A DNA stretch of 64,000 nt from Nonomuraea candida. Its GTDB lineage: Bacteria > Actinomycetota > Actinomycetes > Streptosporangiales > Streptosporangiaceae. The stretch lies in assembly GCF_000725485.1 (NCBI RefSeq), contig NZ_JOAG01000018.1, positions 110,703-174,702 of the forward strand, given 5' to 3'. Below, piece after piece: positions 37,855-47,108 of this stretch. The notes below the pieces were generated by a model that had not been told where the DNA came from, searched no databases, and saw nothing but the letters and a program-made list of their open reading frames with translations. The position numbers and the translations under genes were made by a program. Each line of letters opens with the position of its first letter. Positions within the stretch are counted from its first letter, which is position 1.

Positions 37855-40440
37855 GTGAGAGCTATCCGCCGGTTTACCGTCCGCACCGTCCTGCCCGCGG
37901 AGCTGGCCGCCCTCGGCGAGCTCGTCCACAATCTCCGCTGGTCCTGGCACCCGGAGACGATGGACCTCTTCGCGGAGGTGGACGCCGAGCTCTGGGAGCA
38001 GGTCGGGCACGATCCCGTCGCCCTGCTCGGCGCCGTCACCCCGGCCCGGCTGGCCGAGCTGGCCGCCGACCGCCGGTTCCTGCGCCGGCTCGCCGACGCC
38101 GCAGACGACCTGCGCGAATACATGACCGCCCCGCGGTGGTACCAGACGCTGCCCGACGGCGCGCGGGCCATCGCCTACTTCTCGCCCGAGTTCGGCATCG
38201 CCACCGCGCTGCCGCAATACTCCGGCGGTCTCGGCATCCTGGCCGGAGACCACCTGAAGGCGGCCAGCGACCTGGGCGTGCCGATCCTCGCGGTCGGCCT
38301 GCTCTATCGCCATGGCTACTTCACGCAGTCGCTGTCGCCCGAGGGCTGGCAGCTCGAGCACTATCCGGCGCTCGACGCCGGCGGGCTGCCGCTGAGCCTG
38401 CTCAAGGACGCCGACGACACGCCGGTCAAGATCCGCCTGGCCCTGCCCGACGAGCGTGTGCTGCACGCGCAGGTGTGGGTGGCCCAGGTGGGGCGGGTGC
38501 CGCTGCTGCTGCTCGACTCCGACGTGGCCGAGAACGACACCGCCGCCAGAGACGTCACCGACCGCCTCTACGGCGGGGGCACCGACCACCGGCTCATGCA
38601 GGAGCTGCTGCTGGGCGTCGGCGGCGTACGCGCGATCAGGGCCTACTGCCGCATCACCGGGCACGCCGAGCCCGAGGTCTTCCACACCAACGAGGGCCAC
38701 GCCGGCTTCCTCGGCCTGGAGCGCATCCGCGAGCTGACCGAGGCGCGGATGTCGTTCGACGAGGCGCTGGAGGCGGTGCGCGCCGGCACGGTGTTCACCA
38801 CCCACACGCCCGTGCCCGCGGGCATCGACCGCTTCCCGGTGGACATGATCGAGCGCCACTTCGGCGACGCCAACGGGGCCTGGCCGACCGTGCCGGTGGA
38901 GCGCATCCTCGCGCTGGGCGCCGAGTCCGACCCCGGGCGTTTCAACATGGCCGTCATGGGCATGCGGCTCGCCCAGCGCGTCAACGGGGTGTCCCGGTTG
39001 CACGGCGAGGTCAGCCGGGAGATGTTCAAAAATCTTTGGCCGGGATTCGACCTCGACGAGGTGCCGATCGGCTCGATCACCAACGGCGTGCACGCGCCCA
39101 CCTGGGTCGGCAGGGAGTTCATGGAGCTGGCCGGGCGCGAGGTGCCCTCGCTGCTGGAGCGGGCCCGCGGCTGGGAGGGCATCCAGAAGATCTCCGACGC
39201 CGACATCTGGGAGATCCGCGGCCGGCTGCGCAGGCGGCTGGTCGAGGGGGCCCGGGTGCGGCTGCGCCGCTCGTGGCGCGAGCGCGGGGCCTCCGACGCC
39301 GAGCTGGGGTGGATCGACGACGCGCTCGACCCCGACGTGCTGACGATCGGGTTCGCCCGGCGGGTGCCGTCGTACAAGCGGCTCACGCTCATGCTGCGCG
39401 ACCCCGAGCGGCTGACCGAGCTGCTGCTCGACCCGGTCAAGCCGGTGCAGATCGTCATCGCCGGCAAGGCGCACCCCGCCGACGAGGGCGGCAAGAAGCT
39501 GATCCAGCAGATCGTCAAGTTCGCCGACCGCGCCGACGTCCGGCACCGGATCGTGTTCCTGCCCGACTACGACATGGCGCTCGGGCAGCTCATGGTCCAG
39601 GGCTGCGACGTCTGGCTGAACAACCCGCTGCGCCCGCTGGAGGCGTCCGGCACGTCGGGGATGAAGTCCGCGCTCAACGGCGGCCTCAACCTGTCGATCC
39701 GCGACGGCTGGTGGGACGAGTGGTACGACGGCACCAACGGCTGGGCCATCCCCACCGCCGACGGGGTGAGCGACCCCGACCGGCGCGACGAGCTGGAGGC
39801 CGCGGCCCTGTACGACCTGATCGAGCACGAGGTGTCCGACCGGTTCTACGACCGGGCGATGGAAGGCCCGCCGCGCCGGTGGATGGAGATGGTCAAGCAC
39901 ACGCTGACCTCGCTCGGCCCCAAGGTGCTGGCCGGCCGGATGCTGCGCGACTACGTCGTCGACCTGTACAACCCGGCCGCCGCCTCCGCCCGCGCGCTGA
40001 GCGCCGACTCCTACGCCCCGGCCAAGGCGTTCGCCGCCTGGCGGGTGCGGGTGACCAGGGCCTGGCCCGGGGTGCGGGTCGAGCACGCCGAGGCGACGGG
40101 CGTGGGCGACACGCCGGAGGTCGGCCACGCCATCGAGCTGCACGCCACCATCGCGCTGGGCGACCTGGAGCCGGGCGACGTGCAGGTGGAGGCCGCCTAC
40201 GGCAAGGTCGGGCCGCACGACGAGCTGGTGCACCCGTCCTACGCCAAGCTGTCGGTGCGCTCGGTGGACGACGACGGCCGCGCCCACTACACGGGCACGG
40301 TGCCGCTCGACCGGACGGGCGCCTTCGGCTACACCGTGCGGGTGGTGCCGTACCACCCGCTGCTGGCCACGCCGGCCGAGCTGGGCCTGATCGCCGTGCC
40401 GGAGGAGCCCGCGGGCATGACCAACGGCACCTTGCGCTAG
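37855..40440 (+). CDS. glgP: Alpha-glucan (glycogen/maltodextrin) phosphorylase
   Basis: The 861-residue protein is of the actinobacterial/archaeal-type glucan phosphorylase group with an N-terminal DUF3417 domain (LGELVHNLRWSWHPET). The pyridoxal-phosphate region is present: SGTSGMKSALNGGLNLSIRDGWWDEW, with the Schiff-base lysine in GMK. It removes glucose-1-phosphate from alpha-1,4-glucan ends. It is divergent from the glgE operon, so synthesis and breakdown share one 244-base spacer. The GTG start appears leaderless. Confidence 0.95.
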   Translation: MRAIRRFTVRTVLPAELAALGELVHNLRWSWHPETMDLFAEVDAELWEQVGHDPVALLGAVTPARLAELAADRRFLRRLADAADDLREYMTAPRWYQTLPDGARAIAYFSPEFGIATALPQYSGGLGILAGDHLKAASDLGVPILAVGLLYRHGYFTQSLSPEGWQLEHYPALDAGGLPLSLLKDADDTPVKIRLALPDERVLHAQVWVAQVGRVPLLLLDSDVAENDTAARDVTDRLYGGGTDHRLMQELLLGVGGVRAIRAYCRITGHAEPEVFHTNEGHAGFLGLERIRELTEARMSFDEALEAVRAGTVFTTHTPVPAGIDRFPVDMIERHFGDANGAWPTVPVERILALGAESDPGRFNMAVMGMRLAQRVNGVSRLHGEVSREMFKNLWPGFDLDEVPIGSITNGVHAPTWVGREFMELAGREVPSLLERARGWEGIQKISDADIWEIRGRLRRRLVEGARVRLRRSWRERGASDAELGWIDDALDPDVLTIGFARRVPSYKRLTLMLRDPERLTELLLDPVKPVQIVIAGKAHPADEGGKKLIQQIVKFADRADVRHRIVFLPDYDMALGQLMVQGCDVWLNNPLRPLEASGTSGMKSALNGGLNLSIRDGWWDEWYDGTNGWAIPTADGVSDPDRRDELEAAALYDLIEHEVSDRFYDRAMEGPPRRWMEMVKHTLTSLGPKVLAGRMLRDYVVDLYNPAAASARALSADSYAPAKAFAAWRVRVTRAWPGVRVEHAEATGVGDTPEVGHAIELHATIALGDLEPGDVQVEAAYGKVGPHDELVHPSYAKLSVRSVDDDGRAHYTGTVPLDRTGAFGYTVRVVPYHPLLATPAELGLIAVPEEPAGMTNGTLR

Positions 40441-40467
40441 CCCTGCTCGGCCAAGCCCGGCAAGCGG

Positions 40468-40480
40468 CATAATCGGGACC
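40468..40480 (+). promoter_or_regulatory. Apparent leaderless promoter of the RpiR regulator
   Basis: CATAAT at 40468-40473, then seven bases and GTG 40481. No Shine-Dalgarno sequence is visible in between or just before. Confidence 0.45.
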
Positions 40481-41377
40481 GTGGACGACAGCGGGAACGG
40501 CCTGCGGGCCGACACTCTGGTGGCCACGGTCCGCGGTGTGCTGCCGTCCCTGACGCCTGCCGCCCAGACCGTCGCGCGCCTCATTCTCGAGGACCCTGCG
40601 ACGGTGGCCAGGAGCACCATCACGGAGCTCTCCGCCGCCTCCGGCACCAGCGAGGCGACGATCGTACGCACCGCCAGGCTGCTCGGCTTCGCCGGATATC
40701 CGCAGCTCAGGCTGGCCCTGGCGGCGGCGGCCGCGCAGCCCGACCGGCTGGTGCCCGGCGACCTGGCCCCCGACGACCCGCTGTCGGTGGTCATCCACAA
40801 GGTCGCCCGGGCCGAGGCGGAGGCGATCAACGACACCGTCGCCCAGCTCACCTCCGAGCGGCTGGGCCTGGTGGTGGAGGCGATCGTCGGGGCCAGGCGG
40901 ATCGACGCCTACGGGGTGGGCGCCTCCGGCCTGGTGGCCGAGGACGTCGCGCAGAAGCTGCTGCGCATCGGCCTGTCCAGCCACGCCTTCCAGGACGCCC
41001 ACCTGGCGCTGACCAGCGCGGTGCTGTTAAGGACGGGCGACGTCGCCATCGGCATCAGCACCTCGGGCGAGACCCCCGACGTGATCGAGCCGCTGACCCG
41101 GGCCAAGGAGGCCGGGGCCACCACGGTCGCGATCACCAACAACCCGCGCTCGTCGATCGCGGAGCTGGCCGAGCACGTGCTGATCTCCGCCGGGCGCGAG
41201 ACGGAGTTCCGCCCCGGCGCCCTGGCCAGCCGCATCAGCCAGCTCCTCGTGGTCGACTGCGTGTTCGTCGGCGTCGCCCAGCGCACCTACGACTCCTCCC
41301 AGGAGGCGCTGGCGAGCACCAGGCGCGCCGTCAACGAGTTCACCCGGAGAACATCACCCGCACGTCGTCAGCCTTGA
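40481..41377 (+). CDS. MurR/RpiR-family regulator with SIS domain
   Basis: The 298-residue regulator has an N-terminal RpiR helix-turn-helix (SLTPAAQTVARLIL, ITELSAASGTSEATIVRTARLLGFAGYPQLRLAL) and a C-terminal SIS sugar-phosphate domain (RIDAYGVGASGLVAEDVAQKLLRIG; GDVAIGISTSGETPDVIEPL). The family senses phosphosugars such as GlcNAc-6-P or MurNAc-6-P. Downstream and convergent is a secreted N-acetylmuramoyl-L-alanine amidase, while glgP is upstream, so either cell-wall sugar or glucan metabolism could be its target. Its 3' end overlaps the amidase gene by 38 bases. Confidence 0.92.
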   Translation: MDDSGNGLRADTLVATVRGVLPSLTPAAQTVARLILEDPATVARSTITELSAASGTSEATIVRTARLLGFAGYPQLRLALAAAAAQPDRLVPGDLAPDDPLSVVIHKVARAEAEAINDTVAQLTSERLGLVVEAIVGARRIDAYGVGASGLVAEDVAQKLLRIGLSSHAFQDAHLALTSAVLLRTGDVAIGISTSGETPDVIEPLTRAKEAGATTVAITNNPRSSIAELAEHVLISAGRETEFRPGALASRISQLLVVDCVFVGVAQRTYDSSQEALASTRRAVNEFTRRTSPARRQP

Positions 41378-43250
41378 CGAACATCACGCGGTGCCCGAAC
41401 TGGATCTCGTAGTACTTCGTCTTGCCCCGCACGACCCTGTGGTCGGCCAGGTCGAAGGTGACCGCCCGGTAGTACTCCGTGGCGGCCGGGCCCGCCAGCG
41501 TGTACTTCTCGCCCGCCGAGAACGTGTACTGCAGGGGCGTCACCGCCTGGTACGGGATCCCCTCCGGGTACGCCTCCTGCTCCGGGTACGCCCGGCCGTA
41601 CACCGGGACGGTGGCCTTGCCCGGCTTCGGCGTGACGAGCAGGCCCATCGACGGCACCGCGGTCGGCGCGGCGGCCGGGTTGTGGAACCACGCCTTCTGC
41701 CCCAGGTACCAGATGGCCGTCCAGTCGCCCTGGCGGTCGGCCACGGCGAAGCGCTGGCCGGTGGAGGCGCGGGCGCTGTGGTCGTACACGCTGTAGAGGG
41801 ACTCGCCGGTGGGGTGCTTGCCGATGTCCTTGACCAGCGGCGCGTCGTCGCGCGGCTCGGTGCGCAGCCAGACCGTGCCGGCGGGCAGCGGCGGGCAGGC
41901 GGCCGACGGGTTCTTGCGGTCGCACCCGTAGAAGTACGGCTTGTTCGTGGCGAAGTCGGGCCGGATCATCACCGAGCCCGCCCGGGGCCCGCCGAACGGG
42001 TGCAGCGGCGCCCCCATCAGCCGGAAGTAGTGCGCCCAGTCCCAGAACGGGCCCGGGTCCTCGTGCATGCCGCGCACGGTGGTCGGCAGGGTGCCCGGCA
42101 CGTTGTCGTGGCCCAGGATGTGGGCGCGGTCCAGCGGCACGCCGTGCTTGAGCGCCAGGTAGCGGACCAGGCGGGCGCTCGACCGGTACATCGCCTCGGT
42201 GTACCAGGTGCCGCCCTCGGCCAGGAAGCCCTCGTGTTCGAGCCCGATGGACTTGGCGTTGACGTACCAGTTGCCGGCCTGCCAGCCGACGTCCTTGGTC
42301 TTGATGTGCTGGGCGATGTGGCCGTCGGAGGAGCGGATGGAGTAGTGCCAGCTCGCGCCGTAGTTCGGGTCCTGGTTGAGGCGGATGGAGGGCAGGAAAT
42401 ATCCCTCCATGTCGTGGATGATGATGTAGTCGACCTTCTGGCTGACCGGGCGGTTCGCCAGGTCGTAGTGCCCGTAGTCGTCGCCGGGCAGCTCCTGGTA
42501 GGCCGCCGGGATCCACTCGCAGGAGATGGAGGCGGGGCACTCCACGCCGTCGGGCCTGGTGTGCCGCAGGCGCAGCCGCTCCAGCCACTTCTCGATCCTC
42601 GTCAGGCCCGGCACGGCGGGCAGCCGGACCCGCTCGCCGTCGTCGGTGGTCCGCTCGGCGCCCTGCTCGATGACCGAGAAGACCTCGTCGGCGAAGAACT
42701 TCGCCGCCCCCGACTCCTCGGCCCCCGAGTACCGGGCGACCGCGCCGTACCACTGGCCGGGGTCGTCGCTGAGCGGCGCGCCGAGCGCCTTCTGGTAGTC
42801 GGCCAGCAGCGCCGCGCCGCCGCGGATGTTGGCCGCGTCGTCGGCGCGCAGCCGCTCGTGGCTCTCGCCGGTGAGCGCGGCGGCCCGCTCCATCGTCCGC
42901 AGCGAGGCGGGGATCTCCGCGGGCGGGGGCTCGGCGGGGGCGGGCAGCGGCCGCGACTCGTCGCCGCGGGCGTCCTCCGCGCCCTCGTGATGGTGGTTGG
43001 CCGAGGTGTACGCGGCCGCGTCGGTCAGGTGCATGGGCCCGAACCCGGCGTCGCTGGACGGCTGGCCGGCGTGGGCGTCCCAGCGGGACGACAGGTAGGA
43101 GACGCCCAGCAGCACGCTCTCCGGCACCTGGAACTCCTCGGCCGCCGCGGCGAAGGCCCGCTGGCGGTCGGTGGGCTCCTGGGCGTGCGCGGCGGTGACG
43201 TAGCTTAAGGGCAGCAGGGCGACCAGGGAGATCGCCAGTAGTCTGCGCAT
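41340..43250 (-). CDS. Secreted N-acetylmuramoyl-L-alanine amidase
   Basis: From ATG 43250 (GAGGAG seven bases upstream) the protein has 636 residues with a Sec signal peptide (RRLLAISLVALLPLSYVTAAHA). An N-terminal helical segment, LGVSYLSSRWDAH and GFGPMHLTD, resembles a lytic-transglycosylase-like domain. The Amidase_2 domain follows, with zinc histidines in DYIIIHDMEG and HILGHDNVPG and a glutamate in IGLEHEGF. The C-terminal 200 residues look like SH3-type wall-binding repeats. It should cut peptide stems from peptidoglycan outside the cell. It is convergent with the RpiR regulator. Confidence 0.9.
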   Translation of the reverse strand: MRRLLAISLVALLPLSYVTAAHAQEPTDRQRAFAAAAEEFQVPESVLLGVSYLSSRWDAHAGQPSSDAGFGPMHLTDAAAYTSANHHHEGAEDARGDESRPLPAPAEPPPAEIPASLRTMERAAALTGESHERLRADDAANIRGGAALLADYQKALGAPLSDDPGQWYGAVARYSGAEESGAAKFFADEVFSVIEQGAERTTDDGERVRLPAVPGLTRIEKWLERLRLRHTRPDGVECPASISCEWIPAAYQELPGDDYGHYDLANRPVSQKVDYIIIHDMEGYFLPSIRLNQDPNYGASWHYSIRSSDGHIAQHIKTKDVGWQAGNWYVNAKSIGLEHEGFLAEGGTWYTEAMYRSSARLVRYLALKHGVPLDRAHILGHDNVPGTLPTTVRGMHEDPGPFWDWAHYFRLMGAPLHPFGGPRAGSVMIRPDFATNKPYFYGCDRKNPSAACPPLPAGTVWLRTEPRDDAPLVKDIGKHPTGESLYSVYDHSARASTGQRFAVADRQGDWTAIWYLGQKAWFHNPAAAPTAVPSMGLLVTPKPGKATVPVYGRAYPEQEAYPEGIPYQAVTPLQYTFSAGEKYTLAGPAATEYYRAVTFDLADHRVVRGKTKYYEIQFGHRVMFVKADDVRVMFSG

Positions 43251-43382
43251 GGACCACTCCTCGGGACTGGGGGTGCGTGGTGCCAGCACAGCGTCTCAAC
43301 ATTTTCCTTCGCAGGCGAGATCTTTACGAAGATAAATTTCAGTCTTGACGCCTCCGAAGGGGATGCCGTCATCGCGTGAGCC

Positions 43383-45155
43383 TCACCGGCCGCCGTGCCA
43401 GGAGCGCCACAGCTCCGCGTACGCGCCGCCCGCCGCGACCAGCTCCTCGTGCGTGCCCAGCTCCGTGACCCGCCCGTCCCGCATCACCGCCACCCGGTCC
43501 GCGTCGTGGGCCGTCTGGAGGCGGTGCGCGATGGCGATGACCGTGCGACCCTTGAGCACGGCCGCCAGGGCGCGCTCGGTGTGCCGGGCCGTGCCGGGGT
43601 CGAGCAGGGCGGTGGCCTCGTCGAGGATCAGCGTGTGCGGGTCGGCCAGCACCACGCGGGCCAGGGCGAGCTGCTGGGCCTGCGCGCCGTCCGGCCGGTG
43701 GCCCCCGTGGCCGAGGTCGGTGTCCAGGCCGTCGGGCAGGTCGGCGACCCAGTCGGCGCCCACCGCGGCCAGGGCCGCCCGCAGGTCCGTGTCCGTGGCG
43801 GAGGGGGCGGCGATGCGCAGGTTGTCCCGTACGGTGCCGAGGAACACGTGGTGCTCCTGGGTGACCAGGACGACCCGCTCGCGGAGCTGGGCCGGGTCCA
43901 GGTCGGCCACCGGCACCCCGCCCACCGTGACGGAGCCGGCGCGCGGGGCGTCCATGCCGGCCAGGAGCCTGCCCAGCGTGGTCTTGCCCGCCCCGGAGGG
44001 GCCGACCACGGCCAGCCGCTCGCCGGGACGCACCCGCAGGTCCACGCCGTGCAGCACGGCGGGCCCGCCGTCGTAGGCGAAGCGCACGCCGCTGACCTCG
44101 ATCCGGTCGTCGGCCGGCACGGGGGAGGCGCCGGCGGAGCCGTTCTCCGGGGCCAGGGCCAGGCCCTCCACCCGGGCGAAGGAGGCGGTGCCGGCCTGCA
44201 CGCGCTCCAGCTCCTCCAGGATGGTGTTCATCGGCTCGACGAGCTGGCGCAGGTACAGGGCCGCGGCGACGACCGTGCCGAGCGTCATGGCCGCCGGGTC
44301 GCGCACCATCAGCGCGCCGCCCGCCAGCAGGACGGCGACCACCGGGACGACGTAGGAGACGTCCACGATCGGGAAGAGCACGGTGCGCAGGAACAACGTG
44401 CCCAGACGGGTGCGGCGGCACTCCTCGATCGCGTCCCGGCAGCGCTCCAGGCGGCGGTCTTCGAGCCGGAGCGCCTCCACCGTGCGCGCCCCCGAGGTGG
44501 TGGCGGCCAGCTCCTCGGCCAGCGCCGAGTTGGCGGCCCCCTCCGCCAGGTACGCCGTGACGGCCCGGCGCAGGTACCACCGGGAGGCGAACCAGATGCC
44601 CGCCAGCCCGAGCACCCCGCACGCGCCCAGCAGCGGGTCGAGCACGAAGACGGCGCCCAGGATGAACAGGGCCCGGACGGCGGCGATGGCCACGTTCGGG
44701 CCCGAGTCGCGCAGGGTGACCCCGACGTTCGCGACGTCGGTGGTGCCCCTGGTGGTCAGGTCGCCCGTGCCCGCGCGCTCGACGGCCGAGGCGGGCAGGG
44801 CCAGGGCGCGCTCGGTGAACTGCTCCCGGATGCGGGCCAGCGTGCGCTCGCCGAAGCGGTGGCCGACGTAACCGGCGTACCGGGACAGCAGGAGCTGGGC
44901 GGCGGCGCAGACGAGGATGGCCAGGGCCAGCCGGTCCACGGTGGCGACGCCGGCGCCGGCCTTGACCGCGTCGATGATGCGGCCCAGCAGCCACGGCGCG
45001 GCCAGGCCCGCGCCCGCCGCCAGGGCGTTGAGCGCCAGCAGGCCGGCGAAGGCGCGGCGGTCCAGCCGGATCAGGCGCAGCGCCGCGCGCCGCGTCCTGG
45101 CCGGCTCGGCGACGGGCAGGTGCCGGCCGGGGTCCTGACCGGCACGGGCCGTCAT
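43383..45155 (-). CDS. ABC exporter half-transporter, catalytic-site Walker A subunit
   Basis: The 590-residue protein fuses six membrane helices (about 30-310) to a nucleotide-binding domain. Walker A (GPSGAGKTT), Walker B (TLILDEATALLD) and the switch histidine (IAIAHRL) are intact, but the signature is degenerate: DGAQAQQ replaces LSGGQRQ. The ATG overlaps the stop of the upstream half-transporter (ATGA). The partner has the opposite defects, so the pair should form one good and one dead composite site. The substrate is unknown; lipid, peptide or drug export are the usual roles. Confidence 0.9.
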   Translation of the reverse strand: MTARAGQDPGRHLPVAEPARTRRAALRLIRLDRRAFAGLLALNALAAGAGLAAPWLLGRIIDAVKAGAGVATVDRLALAILVCAAAQLLLSRYAGYVGHRFGERTLARIREQFTERALALPASAVERAGTGDLTTRGTTDVANVGVTLRDSGPNVAIAAVRALFILGAVFVLDPLLGACGVLGLAGIWFASRWYLRRAVTAYLAEGAANSALAEELAATTSGARTVEALRLEDRRLERCRDAIEECRRTRLGTLFLRTVLFPIVDVSYVVPVVAVLLAGGALMVRDPAAMTLGTVVAAALYLRQLVEPMNTILEELERVQAGTASFARVEGLALAPENGSAGASPVPADDRIEVSGVRFAYDGGPAVLHGVDLRVRPGERLAVVGPSGAGKTTLGRLLAGMDAPRAGSVTVGGVPVADLDPAQLRERVVLVTQEHHVFLGTVRDNLRIAAPSATDTDLRAALAAVGADWVADLPDGLDTDLGHGGHRPDGAQAQQLALARVVLADPHTLILDEATALLDPGTARHTERALAAVLKGRTVIAIAHRLQTAHDADRVAVMRDGRVTELGTHEELVAAGGAYAELWRSWHGGR

Positions 45156-47029
45156 CGGCCGTCCCCGCGCGCCGGGCCGTGTCCGGGCGCTGTGGTGTCC
45201 GGGCGGGGCGGGTCGTCGTTCCCGCGCGCCGGGCCGTGTCCGGCCGTCGTGGCGCTCGGGCGGGGCGGGTCGTCGTTCCCGCGCGCCGGGCCGTGTCCGG
45301 CCGTCGTGGCGCTCGGGCGGGGCGGGTCGTCGTCTCCGTTCTCGCCCCGGGAGACGAGCCGCCGGTAGCCGGGGGCGTCGCGGAGCAGGTCGTGGTGCTC
45401 GCCGGTCGCCGCCACCGTGCCGTCGACCAGGTAGTACACGGTGTCGGCCCGGTCCAGGACGAGCGGGGAGATGGTGGCGACGGCCGTCGTCCGGCCGGCC
45501 CGCGCGGCGCGCAGCCGCGCGGCCACGGCCGCCTCCGTGTGGGCGTCGAGGGCGGAGGTGGGTTCGGCCGCCAGCAGGACCTCCGGGTCGGCCAGCAGGG
45601 CGCGGGCCAGGCGTACCCGCTGCCGCTGGCCGCCCGACAGGTTGCGCCCCTGGGCGGAGACGTGCGAGTCCAGCCCGTGGGGCAGCGCCTGGACGATGTC
45701 GTCCGCCATCGCCGCGTGCACGGTCCGGGCGACGGCCGCGTCGTCCGGGTCCGCACGGCCCGCGAGGACCTCGCGCAGCGTGCCGGCGAACAGGTCGGCC
45801 TCGTTGTCGGCGACCAGGACGCGCTCGCGCACGCGCGCCGGGTCGATGTCGGCGAGCGGCACCCCGCCCCAGGTCGCCGCCGGCTCGGCGAGCCCGCCCA
45901 GCCGGTCGAGCACCGCCGCCGCCTCCGCCGGGCGGGCGCTGACCAGCGCGGTCAGCCTCCCCGGCGCCAGCTCGACGCCCGAGAGCGGGTCGCGCAAGGG
46001 GGCCGGTCCGGGTGGGGCGTCCCGGCCGCCCTCGGCCCGGTCGGGCCGCAGGGTCAGGAAGCGCACGGTCCTGCGGGCGGCGACCAGGCCCCGGCCGATG
46101 TCGTACGAGCCTTCGACGAAGAACGAGACGGGCACCACCAGCATGGCGGCGTAGCCGTACACCGCGACCAGCTCCCCGACCGAGATCTCCCCCTGCGCGG
46201 CCATCCGGGCCGCCAGCCACGTCACCGCGCCCAGGAACACCGTGGGCAGGCCGACGCCGAGGGCGTGGATCCAGCTCGTCACGGCCCCGACCCGGTAGCC
46301 CTGCTCCCGCAGCTCCTGCGAGCCGCGCCGGTAACGCTCGGCGTAGACGTCCTTGCCGCCGATGCCGTTCAGCACCCGCAGGCCGCCCGCCAGGTCCACG
46401 AAGCGCGCGGCCAGCTCGCCCTGGCGGATCCGGTAGCCCGTCTCCGCGCCGCGCAGCCGGGTCAGCAGCGGGCCGAGCAGCACCACCAGCAGCGGCACGC
46501 CCAGCAGCACCACGGCCGCCAGCAGCGGCGAGACGGCCAGCAGCAGCCCGGCCACGACGACGTAGGACAGCACCGCCCCGACGCCGGGCCCGGTGACGGT
46601 CAGCGTGGCGGCCATCACGGCCGCGTCGCCGAACCCGATCGTGACCACCTCGCCGGTCGTCGCCCGGCGCGGCAGCGCCGCGCCCAGGCGGGTCGCCTGG
46701 AGCGCCACCACCTGCACGGTCCGGAACATGGCGTCCATGCGCACCTTCGTCATCGTGCGGTGGCGCATGATGGCCAGCCACGCGGTCAGCACCCCGGCGC
46801 CGAACAGCGCGGCGGCCCAGCCGGCCAGCACGGGCCAGCGCCCCGTGGCCAGCCCGTCGTCGATGGCGCGGGACAGGAGGTACGGCGGCAGCGTCAGCCC
46901 CACCATCCAGGCGGTGCCCAGGAGCGCGCCCAGCGAGACGCGGCCGCCCTGCCGGGTCACCAGCCACCAGAGGTACCGGAAGGCGCTGCGGCAGTCGGGG
47001 GTTCCAGGATCCATGATCCGGTGCGGCAT
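45152..47029 (-). CDS. ABC exporter half-transporter, degenerate-site subunit
   Basis: From ATG 47029 the protein has 625 residues: six membrane helices (about 20-310) and a nucleotide-binding domain. The signature LSGGQRQR (464-471) is intact. Walker A is lost (VSARPAEAAAV at about 363-373, no GKT/S), Walker B is altered (VLLAAEP, Asp replaced by Ala), and the switch histidine is missing (ATISPL). The last 60 residues are a Pro/Gly/His-rich repeat tail. It pairs with the following gene, whose defects are complementary. The start is uncertain: an ATG at 47014 and a TTG at 47053 are alternatives, and none has a ribosome site. Confidence 0.88.
   Translation of the reverse strand: MPHRIMDPGTPDCRSAFRYLWWLVTRQGGRVSLGALLGTAWMVGLTLPPYLLSRAIDDGLATGRWPVLAGWAAALFGAGVLTAWLAIMRHRTMTKVRMDAMFRTVQVVALQATRLGAALPRRATTGEVVTIGFGDAAVMAATLTVTGPGVGAVLSYVVVAGLLLAVSPLLAAVVLLGVPLLVVLLGPLLTRLRGAETGYRIRQGELAARFVDLAGGLRVLNGIGGKDVYAERYRRGSQELREQGYRVGAVTSWIHALGVGLPTVFLGAVTWLAARMAAQGEISVGELVAVYGYAAMLVVPVSFFVEGSYDIGRGLVAARRTVRFLTLRPDRAEGGRDAPPGPAPLRDPLSGVELAPGRLTALVSARPAEAAAVLDRLGGLAEPAATWGGVPLADIDPARVRERVLVADNEADLFAGTLREVLAGRADPDDAAVARTVHAAMADDIVQALPHGLDSHVSAQGRNLSGGQRQRVRLARALLADPEVLLAAEPTSALDAHTEAAVAARLRAARAGRTTAVATISPLVLDRADTVYYLVDGTVAATGEHHDLLRDAPGYRRLVSRGENGDDDPPRPSATTAGHGPARGNDDPPRPSATTAGHGPARGNDDPPRPDTTAPGHGPARGDGR
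45164..45334. repeat. 57-bp in-frame tandem repeat, 3 units
   Basis: Three units start at 45164, 45221 and 45278. They encode 19-residue repeats (DDPPRPSATTAGHGPARGN and variants) forming the hydrophilic C-terminal tail of the upstream half-transporter. The first two changes are clustered in the unit nearest the stop. Confidence 0.9.
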
Positions 47030-47108
47030 GGATGTCACATTAGTGAGGCACAAGTCCGGTTTGCCCGGGGGGATGGACCGCAGCGGGAACCCGTGTGACG
47101 CTCGAACC

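Noticed and set aside
45156..46967. Very long open frame extending the second ABC half-transporter upstream to 46967
   Set aside because: The translation upstream of 45155 is Gly/Arg/Ala-rich noise opposite the real ABC subunit in another frame; the ATGA overlap marks the true start.
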